64,000 nt of DNA, from positions 45,586-109,585 of the forward strand of contig JBBQAQ010000007.1 of assembly GCA_038316435.1 (NCBI GenBank), written 5' to 3'. Within the stretch, counting starts at the first letter, position 1, and each line of letters begins with the position of its first letter. This DNA is from JACJXF01 sp038316435. Its GTDB lineage: Bacteria > Bacteroidota > Bacteroidia > Bacteroidales > GCA-2748055. Below, in pieces: positions 9,164-18,103 of the stretch. The notes under the pieces are model-generated. The model was given only the letters and a program-made list of their open reading frames with translations, was not told where the DNA came from and did no database searches. A program made the position numbers and the translations under genes.

Positions 9164-9264
9164 GTCAAAAATAGTTGGCGATTTTCAAAAAATGCCTATT
9201 AAAACTAGCTGATTTTTCGTTTTTCGCAACATTAAACATGAGGGGTTTAAACCCCGGATGTTTT
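9164..9264 (+). repeat. Family-2 palindromic repeat, copy A
   Basis: About 101 bp: GTCAAAAATAGTTGGCGATT at the left, AGCTGATTTTT in the middle, and a right end with GGGGTTTAAACCCC inside a wider AACAT...ATGTT dyad. Three other copies occur at 40396-40496 (same strand) and, inverted, at 47358-47457 and 53629-53726. All four lie between convergent genes. Confidence 0.88.
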
Positions 9265-9426
9265 GTAAAATGATGAACGTTTTTATAAAACAAATTAGGT
9301 TTCGCAAAACACAGATCTCCGGCTAATATTCTGTTATTTAAAAGACAAAAACCTTACTTGCACCAAGCCAGTGTTGATTGTGTTTGAAAAAAATATTTAA
9401 CGCAGAATTAGTTTTACAGGTAATTC

Positions 9427-10428
9427 CTAGCTTCCCAGGGTTGCAACCATAACCGCTTTAATGGTATGCACTCTGTTTTCAGCTTCATCGAAAACAATTG
9501 AATATGGAGCTTCGAAAACATCTTCAGTAACTTCCAGTCCATTCATTCCGAATTTCTGATTAATCTCCCTGCCAATCTTGGTTTCAAGATTATGGTATGC
9601 CGGAAGACAATGCATAAACTTCACTTTAGGATTACCGGTTTTAGCAACAAGTTCTTTATTAATCTGGTATGGTTTCAACAGGCGGATTCTTTCTTCCCAA
9701 ACAGAATCAGGCTCTCCCATGGATACCCAAACATCAGTGTAAAGAAAATCAACTCCCTTTACAGCTTTTTCCACATCATCGGTAATGGTAATTTTAGCAC
9801 CAGTTTCTTTTGCAATTTCGAGACATGTTTTTACAAGTTCTTCTGACGGTTGCACACTTTTTGGCGCGGCTGCCCTGAAATCCATTCCCATCTTTGCAGC
9901 ACCTACCATAAGCGAGTTACCCATGTTATTGCGGGCATCTCCAAGGTAACAAAAGCTGATCTGACTAAGTGGTTTATCGGAATGCTCCATCATTGTGAGA
10001 AGATCGGCCAAAATCTGTGTAGGATGAAACTCATCTGTCAACCCGTTCCAAACAGGCACACCAGCATATTTTGCGAGTTCTTCAACAATTGATTGCCCGT
10101 ATCCTCGGTATTCGATTCCATCATACATACGTCCCAAAACCCTGGCTGTATCCTTCATAGATTCTTTAACACCTATTTGTGATCCCGACGTTCCAAGGTA
10201 AGTAACATTTGCTCCCTGATCGAATGCAGCAACTTCAAAAGCACAACGTGTGCGGGTTGATGTTTTCTCAAAAATCAAAGCAATATTCTTACCTTTCAAA
10301 GTAGGTTGTTCAGTACCGCTATATTTTGCTTTTTTCAGATCTGACGATAAGTCCAGAAGAAATTTTATTTCCTGGGGAGTAAAATCGAGAAGTTTCAGAA
10401 AACTCCGGTTTCTTAGGTTAAAGGCCAT
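9427..10428 (-). CDS. arcB: Ornithine carbamoyltransferase
   Basis: 333 residues. The carbamoyl-phosphate site is FEKTSTRTRCAFE (STRTR), followed by the SGSQIG loop, HPTQILADLLTM (HPTQ), and the ornithine-side motifs DVWVSMGE and FMHCLPAYH (HCLP). It interconverts ornithine plus carbamoyl phosphate and citrulline. It lies 75 bp downstream of carbamate kinase, which suggests the catabolic (ArcB) direction: citrulline phosphorolysis feeding ATP synthesis. No arginine deiminase is in the window, and the biosynthetic assignment (argF) is not excluded by sequence. Confidence 0.93.
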   Translation of the reverse strand: MAFNLRNRSFLKLLDFTPQEIKFLLDLSSDLKKAKYSGTEQPTLKGKNIALIFEKTSTRTRCAFEVAAFDQGANVTYLGTSGSQIGVKESMKDTARVLGRMYDGIEYRGYGQSIVEELAKYAGVPVWNGLTDEFHPTQILADLLTMMEHSDKPLSQISFCYLGDARNNMGNSLMVGAAKMGMDFRAAAPKSVQPSEELVKTCLEIAKETGAKITITDDVEKAVKGVDFLYTDVWVSMGEPDSVWEERIRLLKPYQINKELVAKTGNPKVKFMHCLPAYHNLETKIGREINQKFGMNGLEVTEDVFEAPYSIVFDEAENRVHTIKAVMVATLGS

Positions 10429-10503
10429 TTTGTAATGTGTTAAGGAATTGATTTATATATATTACTGCCATTCTCAGCAGGTACAAAACTAAACAATTTG
10501 AAA

Positions 10504-11460
10504 CTAATCCTCATATTCCATGGTAATTTTCGTGCCATAAGATTTGTCTTCCAGCTTGAAAGCCTCAGTAATTACGCTCTTTTTCCCACCTTGCTCAATA
10601 AACTGCAGACAGGCTCTGATTTTCGGTGCCATACTACCTTCAGAGAACTGTCCCTCGTTAAGATATTTCAGAGTGTCCTTGTGATTAAGAAACTCTTTTA
10701 TTTCCTGATCAGGTTTATTGTAGTTTATGTAAACAAAGGAAACATCTGTCAAAATATAGAATTCGTCGGCCTTGATCCTAGCTGCCAGCAGGGATGATGC
10801 AAGATCTTTGTCAATAACAGCCTCTGCAGGTCTGACATTTTGGTTTTCATCAATATAAACAGGAACTCCACCTCCACCTGCAGCAATTACAATGGTTCCC
10901 TGGCGGGTAAGGTATTCAATAACTTTTTCATTCATTATTGCAATTGGTTTTGGGGAGGGAACAACTCTCCTCCAGCCATCTTTAACTTTTATCTCTTCAC
11001 GGAATTCCCATGATTTTTCAGCGGCAATTTTTTGTGACTGCTCACGACTGTATGTTTTGCCTACTCGTTTAGAGGGATTTGAAAATGCTGGGTCATTAAT
11101 ATCCACAAGGACTTGCGTAACAAGAGTAACAATCTCTTTCTGAATATTATTCTTTTTCAAAACATTACGGAGCATCCTTTCGATCATATATCCAATACCT
11201 CCCTGAGAATCGGCAACACAGATATCAAGAGGCATCTGAGGAATGCCGTATACACTCTCACCGGCATCATTCCTAAGAAGGATATTTCCAACCTGTGGGC
11301 CATTTCCGTGACTGATTACCAGATCATAGCCTTCACGGATCAGGAAAACAAGGTTCTCCAATGTATCTGTGGTATTTTGTTCCTGCTCATCGATTGTGCC
11401 AATCTGATTATCACGGAGCAAGGCATTTCCACCTAATGCAACAACAGCAAGTTTATTCAT
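10504..11460 (-). CDS. arcC: Carbamate kinase
   Basis: 318 residues from the ATG at 11460 (MNKLAVVALGGNALL); the longer frame adds nine unlikely residues. Amino-acid-kinase signatures are GGNALL, VISHGNGPQVGNILLRN, VIAAGGGGVPV and a C-terminal GSMAPKIRACLQFIEQGG. It transfers phosphate from carbamoyl phosphate to ADP. It precedes the carbamoyltransferase gene, forming an arcC-arcB pair for ATP generation from citrulline. Confidence 0.94.
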   Translation of the reverse strand: MNKLAVVALGGNALLRDNQIGTIDEQEQNTTDTLENLVFLIREGYDLVISHGNGPQVGNILLRNDAGESVYGIPQMPLDICVADSQGGIGYMIERMLRNVLKKNNIQKEIVTLVTQVLVDINDPAFSNPSKRVGKTYSREQSQKIAAEKSWEFREEIKVKDGWRRVVPSPKPIAIMNEKVIEYLTRQGTIVIAAGGGGVPVYIDENQNVRPAEAVIDKDLASSLLAARIKADEFYILTDVSFVYINYNKPDQEIKEFLNHKDTLKYLNEGQFSEGSMAPKIRACLQFIEQGGKKSVITEAFKLEDKSYGTKITMEYED

Positions 11461-11484
11461 AATTCGGTTAGTTTCATTCTGTCC

Positions 11485-11539
11485 CAAAACTACTCAAATG
11501 AAAGTAATAAAAGTTGATTAAAAATTTGTTGTACAACAA
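11485..11539 (-). promoter_or_regulatory. Candidate arcCB promoter and upstream dyad
   Basis: A Bacteroidota -7 element TAGTTTTG reads on the minus strand at 11485-11492, about 25 bp before the arcC ATG; a clear -33 TTTG is lacking. A perfect 14-bp palindrome TTGTTGTACAACAA lies at 11526-11539, about 50-60 bp upstream of the predicted start site, where an activator or repressor could bind. The regulator is unknown. Confidence 0.4.
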
Positions 11540-11559
11540 TATTATTTAAAGCAATGAAT

Positions 11560-11720
11560 TACCGCGAGGCAGAGCCATCGAGGTATCAAATGGAATTCTT
11601 ATTTTCTGACCCACTGGGTCGAGGAATAAAACCACATCCTTCTCGTCCGCAGAAGCGGAACGCGAAGGAGGATTCAAGACCTGCCAGGTTTGAATGATTT
11701 AAGGAATGAAATGTTGTACT
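11560..11720. repeat. Intergenic cluster of small palindromes
   Basis: In the divergent gap between arcC and the next lipoprotein gene there are three adjacent dyads: GACCCACTGGGTC (11608-11620), an imperfect stem TCCTTCTCGTCCGC / GCGGAACGCGAAGGA (11637-11669), and an imperfect palindrome around ACCTGCCAGGT (11673-11694). They resemble dispersed repeats of Bacteroidota genomes. No coding frame is present. Confidence 0.5.
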
Positions 11721-11869
11721 AAACCCTATTACAATGAGTTGGCTTGAAAGAATATCAGGCTGTAAATGATAATTTTACACCCACGGTAGTTATTCTGTTA
11801 AAAACTCCTGACTTTCCGATTCGATTTATTTCATATCTTTACCCTTATTAACCGTTTATTTTTATCGAT

Positions 11870-12553
11870 TTGAGATATACCCGTTTGTGGTATCTGTTGA
11901 TACCTGTTTTTATAATTACAGCTTGTAAAAGCAATACAATACCTACCGGAGACGTTTCTGCTACTGTTATCGAATACAAAGTGACTTATCTTTCTGAAAA
12001 AGCTGGGAATATTCCTACTAAAATGCTTCCTGGTAAGATGACGGTAATTTTCGCGGAACATTTTGCTTTAAATAAAATCGAGGGCTTTTTTGGTCAGTTT
12101 TCTCTCGTTTACATTGGAAACCTGAAAAATAAAAGTGTAGTTACCATGATGAAGCTTTTTGATAAAAAATACGTTTCCTACGGTAAAAATGGTGAAATGC
12201 CATGTGGCTTTTCAGAATTACAGAATCTGGTAATTACGGAAACCGGGAATACGAAAGACTTGCTTGGATTTCGATGTAAGGAATTATTAATCAGTTCTAA
12301 CAGTGATTCAGCATTTTATGCACTTTGTACTGATGGAATAGATGTGAAGAATCCAAACGTCACCACTCCATTTAAAGAAATTGATGAAGTGCTTTTGGAT
12401 TTCAGAACACATCTGAGTTTGCTTGATATGAGACTTACTGCAACTTCCATCGAAAAGAAGACTATTTCATGGGATGTCTTCCGTGTTACCGAAGGGTATA
12501 AGGAACGACCGAGGGAGTTTGTGGAGAATACGATTGAGGAGTTGTTTAAGTAA
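11870..12553 (+). CDS. Lipoprotein, DUF4412/GLPGLI-like
   Basis: 227 residues starting at a TTG (11870). No upstream ATG exists in frame, and this start gives a proper lipoprotein signal RLWYLLIPVFIITAC. The mature part begins with VIEYKVTYLSEKAG and continues with beta-rich segments, FSLVYIGNLKNKSVVTMMKL, a conserved-looking LLGFRCKELLIS and WDVFRVTEGY. The layout (a peptide binding metal-salt-like modifications, GFRCKE) is like DUF4412 proteins found in Bacteroidota envelopes. Function unknown. Confidence 0.65.
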   Translation: MRYTRLWYLLIPVFIITACKSNTIPTGDVSATVIEYKVTYLSEKAGNIPTKMLPGKMTVIFAEHFALNKIEGFFGQFSLVYIGNLKNKSVVTMMKLFDKKYVSYGKNGEMPCGFSELQNLVITETGNTKDLLGFRCKELLISSNSDSAFYALCTDGIDVKNPNVTTPFKEIDEVLLDFRTHLSLLDMRLTATSIEKKTISWDVFRVTEGYKERPREFVENTIEELFK

Positions 12554-12575
12554 ACCTACATAAAGGAAAAGTACC

Positions 12576-12660
12576 AAGGTTTACACTGAGCCCGTCGAAG
12601 TGAAAAAGGTTTACACTGAGCGCAGTTGAAGTGAGCACTGTCGAAGTGAAAAAGGTTTAC
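12576..12660 (+). repeat. Degenerate tandem repeat (GTTTACACTGAGC...GTCGAAGTG)
   Basis: Two full and one partial unit of about 30 bp, each built from AAGGTTTACACTGAGC, a variable triplet and GT(C/T)GAAGTG. It fills the gap between the lipoprotein and ftsK. The CACTGAGC...GTCGAAGTG core is itself imperfectly palindromic and resembles a repeat common in Bacteroidota intergenic DNA. Confidence 0.7.
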
Positions 12661-12685
12661 AAATTTTTAATGAGTTAAAACCAGA

Positions 12686-15040
12686 ATGGTTAAGTTTTTT
12701 AAAGCAATTATACATTTTTTCCGTGATGAGCGCGTAAGAATTACAATAGGGAGTTTTTTAATTCTACTCTCACTCTATTGTGGTATTGCCTTTGTTTCAT
12801 ACTTATTTACCTGGAAAGCTGATCAGGATTTCCTTTGGGAAAAAGTCTTTTCAGGCCCAGAAATCTCAGTCGACAATAACGCTGGAAAACTAGGCGCATG
12901 GGTTTCAACAATCTTTATGAACTATTGGTTCGGCCTTGCCGGATTCCTGTTTCCATTCATGCTTTTTGTACTGGGAATCAGTTTATTCCGCGTAAATCTT
13001 TTTAAAACCTGGAGAACCATAAAAATCAGTCTGGCAGGAATTATCCTGATGTCGGTTAGCTTGGGCTATATTTTCGGAAAACATAATGAGTTTTTAGGTA
13101 GCGGACCGGGAGGTGGACATGGTTTCTTTATAAGTCAGTGGCTGAACGCAAGTCTTGGAAAAACCGGAACTGGCTTTTTGCTTCTGTTGTTGGTATTTGG
13201 ATTTTTCGTTTTTGCTTATAACAGCACCGTGCCAATTTTAAAAAATCTGATCCAGAAATTTTTCTCTAAAAGGGAGGAGAAAACCGAGGACATTCCAGCA
13301 GTACCAGAAACCGAAATTGCACCTGAGCCTATTGCTGTTACTGTGGAACAGCCTGAAAATGGAGATTTAGATCTAGAGTTTGAAGATAACAATGAGGAAG
13401 CTGAAGATTTTACTGAAATTGAACCGCCACTACCAGTAGTTAAAGAAACTCTTATTCCCGCAGATGAAGGCGATCTCGACCTTGAAGTTGAACATGCCGA
13501 TGAGAACGATCAGGTCCATAATCCGGATGAAATTCAAAAAGATTATGATCCTACGCTTGATCTTTCTTCATACAAATATCCCCCTTTATCCCTCTTAAAA
13601 GATTATGAAAGTGGCTCTGTATCTGTAAGTAATGAGGAGTTGATCTCCAACAAAAATAAGATTGTTGATACACTGGCCAATTACAAAATTACTATCGATA
13701 AAATCAAAGCCACCATTGGGCCTACGGTTACTCTTTATGAAATTGTTCCTGCTCCCGGAATCCGAATATCAAAAATCAAAAGTCTGGAGGACGACATAGC
13801 CCTAAGTCTCTCAGCCTTAGGCATTCGTATCATCGCTCCTATTCCCGGTCGTGGTACTATCGGAATTGAAGTTCCAAACTTGCAGCCAAAAATTGTATCC
13901 ATGAAGTCGGCATTGGCTTCCAAAAAGTTTCAGGAGGAAGATTATGAATTACCCGTGGCACTTGGGAAAACAATTAGTAACGAAACTTATGTATTTGATT
14001 TAACACGTATGCCTCACCTTTTGGTTGCCGGCGCAACTGGTCAGGGAAAGTCGGTAGGGCTCAATGCAATTATCACATCCCTTTTGTATAAAAAGCATCC
14101 TTCGCAATTAAAATTTGTTCTCGTTGATCCAAAGAAAGTGGAACTTACGCTTTATGCGAAAATCGAGCGCCATTTTCTTGCCAAACTTCCGGATACTGAA
14201 GATGCCATTATTACCGACACTCAAAAGGTTATTACCACGTTGAATTCTCTTACCAAGGAGATGGACGACAGGTATAACTTACTTAAAAATGCGCATGTCA
14301 GGAATATTAAAGAGTACAACGAAAAGTTTGTGAAACGTAAGCTTAATCCCGACAAAGGACACAGGTTTTTACCATATATTGTGCTTGTTATCGACGAGTT
14401 TGCCGATCTGATCATGACGGCAGGAAGGGAAGTTGAAAACCCTATCGCCAGGCTTGCCCAGCTTGCGCGTGCAATCGGGATACATCTAATCATTGCAACC
14501 CAGCGCCCAACCACCAATATTATCACAGGAGTAATCAAAGCTAATTTTCCGGCCCGAATTGCATTCAGGGTTTTGTCGGTAGTTGACTCCAGAACCATTC
14601 TGGATATGTCGGGTGCCAACCAGCTTATTGGGCGTGGTGACATGCTGATATCGGCCGGTAGCGATCCGGTTCGTGTTCAGTGTGCTTTTATCGACACCCC
14701 GGAAATCGATGCTCTTACCGAATTCATTGGTAGCCAAAGAGCCTATCCTACTGCACATATTTTACCTGAGGTTGAAGAGCTTGTATCCGGGAAAACTGAT
14801 GTAGACCTGAAAAAGAGAGATGTGGAATTCGAAAAAGCAGCGCGATTAGTAGTTCAACATCAGCAAGGCTCTACATCTCTGATTCAGCGGAAGCTTTCTT
14901 TAGGTTATAACAGGGCTGGCAGAATTGTTGATCAGCTTGAAGCGGCTGGAATCCTCGGCCCGTTTGAAGGAAGCAAGGCAAGAGACGTTTTAATTCAGGA
15001 TGAGATCAGTTTGGAACATATTTTGAAGAGTCTGGAATAA
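12686..15040 (+). CDS. ftsK: DNA translocase FtsK
   Basis: 784 residues. About four N-terminal membrane helices (from residue 18) anchor it at the division site, followed by an acidic linker (about 200-280). The alpha domain and RecA-like motor follow, with Walker A GATGQGKSVGLN near residue 450, Walker B LVIDEFADL, and FRVLSVVDSRTILDMSGA. The C-terminal winged-helix gamma domain ends LGYNRAGRIVDQLEAAGI, which reads KOPS-like sites. It pumps chromosome ends during cell division. The LolA-like gene begins 11 bp later, a pairing often seen in this phylum. Confidence 0.95.
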   Translation: MVKFFKAIIHFFRDERVRITIGSFLILLSLYCGIAFVSYLFTWKADQDFLWEKVFSGPEISVDNNAGKLGAWVSTIFMNYWFGLAGFLFPFMLFVLGISLFRVNLFKTWRTIKISLAGIILMSVSLGYIFGKHNEFLGSGPGGGHGFFISQWLNASLGKTGTGFLLLLLVFGFFVFAYNSTVPILKNLIQKFFSKREEKTEDIPAVPETEIAPEPIAVTVEQPENGDLDLEFEDNNEEAEDFTEIEPPLPVVKETLIPADEGDLDLEVEHADENDQVHNPDEIQKDYDPTLDLSSYKYPPLSLLKDYESGSVSVSNEELISNKNKIVDTLANYKITIDKIKATIGPTVTLYEIVPAPGIRISKIKSLEDDIALSLSALGIRIIAPIPGRGTIGIEVPNLQPKIVSMKSALASKKFQEEDYELPVALGKTISNETYVFDLTRMPHLLVAGATGQGKSVGLNAIITSLLYKKHPSQLKFVLVDPKKVELTLYAKIERHFLAKLPDTEDAIITDTQKVITTLNSLTKEMDDRYNLLKNAHVRNIKEYNEKFVKRKLNPDKGHRFLPYIVLVIDEFADLIMTAGREVENPIARLAQLARAIGIHLIIATQRPTTNIITGVIKANFPARIAFRVLSVVDSRTILDMSGANQLIGRGDMLISAGSDPVRVQCAFIDTPEIDALTEFIGSQRAYPTAHILPEVEELVSGKTDVDLKKRDVEFEKAARLVVQHQQGSTSLIQRKLSLGYNRAGRIVDQLEAAGILGPFEGSKARDVLIQDEISLEHILKSLE

Positions 15041-15051
15041 ACACATCAACC

Positions 15052-15717
15052 ATGAAACCTATTTTATCGCTTATTTTTGTTTGTCTTTCATATAACCTTT
15101 CTGCACAAACAGGATCGCAAACTTCAGTTCAGGATATTGCAGCAGAGCCATATCTGGATGTTATATCGCAACTTTTCAATCCCGCGAAAGCGATACAGAT
15201 TGAATTCAAATATGAAGTTACTACCCCTGAACCACCTTCAAAGGTTACTGATCACGGATCAATTATTATTAAAGGGGATAAGTACAAACTCAAAACCGAT
15301 GATGGTGAAATGTACTTTAACGGTAAAACTCTCTGGGTCTATAATATTTCTGCAACAGAAGTGTACCGTAGCATTCCCGCAACCGAAAGTATGGATGATA
15401 TGTTGATGGCTCCTTTCCGCTTAATAAAAGATTATAAAAAGTATTACAAGTACCGACTAATGGATGATGTGGTGGTTAGCGGAACCAACTATGCTCAGGT
15501 TGAATTGTATCCGATTGATCTAAATACCAGTTATTCAATTATGAGAATGTTGGTAGATAAGAAATCCAGAATACTTTTTTCATTCTCGATGCAACAAAAA
15601 AGCGGCGTATTGTATACTATTTTCACTAAGGAAATCATTAAAGACGTGAAAATTTCCGAAACGGCTTTTTCATGGAATGGCACGCTTTATCCTGGTGTGC
15701 TTGAGATTGAGATGTAA
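15052..15717 (+). CDS. LolA-like outer-membrane lipoprotein carrier protein
   Basis: 221 residues with a signal peptide ending near FCLSYNLSAQ-type cleavage (PILSLIFVCLSYNLSAQ). The mature part has the LolA pattern: AIQIEFKYEV, GSIIIKGDKYKLKTDDGEMY, NGKTLWVYNISATEVYRS, and SYSIMRMLVDKKSRI. LolA-type chaperones ferry lipoproteins across the periplasm to the outer membrane. It follows ftsK by 11 bp and converges on the HD-domain gene after 38 bp. Confidence 0.85.
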   Translation: MKPILSLIFVCLSYNLSAQTGSQTSVQDIAAEPYLDVISQLFNPAKAIQIEFKYEVTTPEPPSKVTDHGSIIIKGDKYKLKTDDGEMYFNGKTLWVYNISATEVYRSIPATESMDDMLMAPFRLIKDYKKYYKYRLMDDVVVSGTNYAQVELYPIDLNTSYSIMRMLVDKKSRILFSFSMQQKSGVLYTIFTKEIIKDVKISETAFSWNGTLYPGVLEIEM

Positions 15718-15755
15718 AGATTTTTGATTATTTATTTGATACTTTGAGGAAAGCC

Positions 15756-17900
15756 TTACTCAGGATATTCAATCCTTGGATGATAAATATTAATCAGCTT
15801 CGCTTTAAACACCTTTTTTATTTCTTCAATATCCCGGAACGTAAGCTCAACATTTTCGAATTGTTGCTCGCTGAATTGTCTGCTGATGATCCCATCCACA
15901 AGACTGTTAATTGCTCCCACATCAATTTTCTTTAGGCTTCGCGACGCTGCCTCAATAGAATCGGCCATCATAAGTATAGCAGTTTCCTTTGAGTAAGGAC
16001 GCGGTCCGGGGTATGTAAACTTGCGAATATCCATCTCTGCACCCGGATATTCCTTAAGATATGAGCGGTAAAAATAAAGAACAGTAGTTGTGCCGTGGTG
16101 AGTGCGGATGAAATCGACAATACAATCCGGTAATTTGGCTTTCTGGGCAATTTCAACTCCCCTGGTAACATGAGTGATAATTTTCTCGGCACTCTGTTCA
16201 AAGCTTAGTTTGCTATGCGGATTAAATCCCGAATTCAGGTTTTCAATAAAATACATTGGATCATCGGTTTTACCAATATCATGGTAAAGCGCTCCGGTCC
16301 TAGCTAGTAGAGGATTTCCCTTTACCTTGATCACCGCTTCTTCACAAAGATTGGCAACCTGCAAAGAATGCTGAAATGTTCCCGGTGCAATTTCCGCAAG
16401 CTTTCGAAGCAAAGGCTGATTGGTATCAGCAAGCTCGATCAGAGTTGCATCTGAAACAAAACCGAAAACTTTTTCAAAGATGAAAATCAAGGGATATGAA
16501 GTAAGCACAAGCAAGGCATTCCCACCGAACCATGCATAATTAATTACATCAATATTCTGAAAACGCCCCTCCTGCATCAGAGATATCCCGGAATAAACAA
16601 GACTGTAAGCAATAAATGTGAGTACTGCAGAAAAAAACAAATTTCCTCTTCGGTAATTATTTTGTAAAGTGAAGATTGCAACAACTCCGGTAATAAAATT
16701 CATAAATACAAACTCAAAACCATTAGGAGCCATGAATCCGATAAGTAAAATCGCAATCAGATGCACGAATAAAGCAATTCGTCTTTCATAAAACGTTCGA
16801 ATAATAATTGGCAGAATAACAAATGGAACAACATACACACTGATCCTCTCATTGCTGATAGTCCATTTTGCCATAATGGCCATAATTACAATAAGCATTA
16901 CTATAAAAAAAGTCTTGGTCGCATTGTGTAATACTTCTCTTTTAAAGTGGATAAGAAAAAGGTACAAAGCCAGAAATGCAAAGGCAACAATTACAAGCTG
17001 ACCTAGGATAATCAGAAAATAATTCCTTTCGATATTCGGATTTGTTTCATATTCGCGTTTGAGCGACTGTAAAAGCAGTTGTTTGTCGTCGTTAACAACT
17101 TCGCCAAGTGCAATGATTTTCTCCCCTGCCTGAACCATCCCCTGAGTACTAGAAAGCTCATTCATAAGGGATTCCTTCATACGGTTTGAAGTAAGCTCAT
17201 CGTATACAAGATTCGCCTCAATAAATTCAACCAGATCAATGGAACCGATAAAACGCTTCTCAGGAATGGCTTTGGCTTCCAGTTTAGCTTCTTCTTTCTC
17301 TACTTGGATTTTAAGGTTTTCGTAAGCAGTTTTTTGGCTAAACACAGATACTGCAGGCCTCTCATCAATGGTAATTCCGGTGATAATATAAACAATTTCG
17401 TCTTTGTTTTTAATATTTTCCAATTGCAGGGGATCAAGAACTATTCCCTGAGAAAATATCCAGCTTAAATTAGTTGTTAGTGATTTAAGGTACTGATCAT
17501 GTATTTTTTTTAACTCAGTAGCAGAATACTTTACATTTCGTTGATTTATTGAAGTATCAATATTTCGACTATTTTTCTCAAATTCAGTCCATTTCTTTTC
17601 AAATTCAATATTGAGTCTCTCCAGATTTCGAACTCCAACCATTGAATCGAGATTGAAATAGGGAATAAACCGCAACATAAGACTGTCTTTTTCAGCCTGA
17701 ACAACTGCATCGGGTTTATAAATCGGGAAATTGAAAGGCGCCACTAATACATTATGCAGCCATGGCTTGCCTTTCTGAAATTCGTATCGGAATTTGCCCT
17801 CCCTTGGAAATAATAGAAGAATTACAGCAACGCCTCCGGCAAATATCAAAAACAAACGAATTCCCCTTAGAATAGAGTTAAATTTTTGGATGAAGCTCAT
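15756..17900 (-). CDS. 7TM-HD phosphodiesterase, PgpH family
   Basis: 714 residues: an N-terminal membrane helix, a 7TMR-HDED extracytoplasmic region (about 40-290), seven hydrophobic helices (about 290-500), then a cytoplasmic HD domain. The HD domain has GALYHDIGKTDDPMY near residue 535, HSKLSFEQSAEKIITHV, DFIRTHHGTTTVLYFY and ILMMADSIEAASRSL. Metal ligands H, HD, H, HH and D are all visible. PgpH-type enzymes degrade c-di-AMP and so influence potassium and osmotic homeostasis; the substrate here is inferred from the family. Confidence 0.9.
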   Translation of the reverse strand: MSFIQKFNSILRGIRLFLIFAGGVAVILLLFPREGKFRYEFQKGKPWLHNVLVAPFNFPIYKPDAVVQAEKDSLMLRFIPYFNLDSMVGVRNLERLNIEFEKKWTEFEKNSRNIDTSINQRNVKYSATELKKIHDQYLKSLTTNLSWIFSQGIVLDPLQLENIKNKDEIVYIITGITIDERPAVSVFSQKTAYENLKIQVEKEEAKLEAKAIPEKRFIGSIDLVEFIEANLVYDELTSNRMKESLMNELSSTQGMVQAGEKIIALGEVVNDDKQLLLQSLKREYETNPNIERNYFLIILGQLVIVAFAFLALYLFLIHFKREVLHNATKTFFIVMLIVIMAIMAKWTISNERISVYVVPFVILPIIIRTFYERRIALFVHLIAILLIGFMAPNGFEFVFMNFITGVVAIFTLQNNYRRGNLFFSAVLTFIAYSLVYSGISLMQEGRFQNIDVINYAWFGGNALLVLTSYPLIFIFEKVFGFVSDATLIELADTNQPLLRKLAEIAPGTFQHSLQVANLCEEAVIKVKGNPLLARTGALYHDIGKTDDPMYFIENLNSGFNPHSKLSFEQSAEKIITHVTRGVEIAQKAKLPDCIVDFIRTHHGTTTVLYFYRSYLKEYPGAEMDIRKFTYPGPRPYSKETAILMMADSIEAASRSLKKIDVGAINSLVDGIISRQFSEQQFENVELTFRDIEEIKKVFKAKLINIYHPRIEYPE

Positions 17901-18041
17901 AAAATCAGTATTTGACTTTGATTAATGATGTCACTGTTCCGTGTACAAAGCTAAATTTTTTTTAAACAATTTTGTATCAGGCGGATTTATAAAAATATTT
18001 CCTGATCAATTGACAGTTCAAGGTGCTTTATTGGATCTCCT

Positions 18042-18072
18042 CTTGTTATCCGTTATGAAATCATTATCTTTG
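18042..18072 (+). promoter_or_regulatory. Bacteroidota-type promoter for the TIM-barrel gene
   Basis: CTTG (18042-18045), a 19-bp spacer and TATCTTTG (18065-18072) fit the -33 TTTG / -7 TAnnTTTG consensus with one mismatch. Transcription would start near 18079, about 25 bp before the ATG at 18104. Confidence 0.7.
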
Positions 18073-18103
18073 GTTTTATGCAAAAACTAAAGTCATATTT
18101 CTA

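Noticed and set aside
14221..14643. A 140-codon minus-strand ORF inside ftsK
   Set aside because: Antisense to the Walker B region of FtsK, so a shadow frame.
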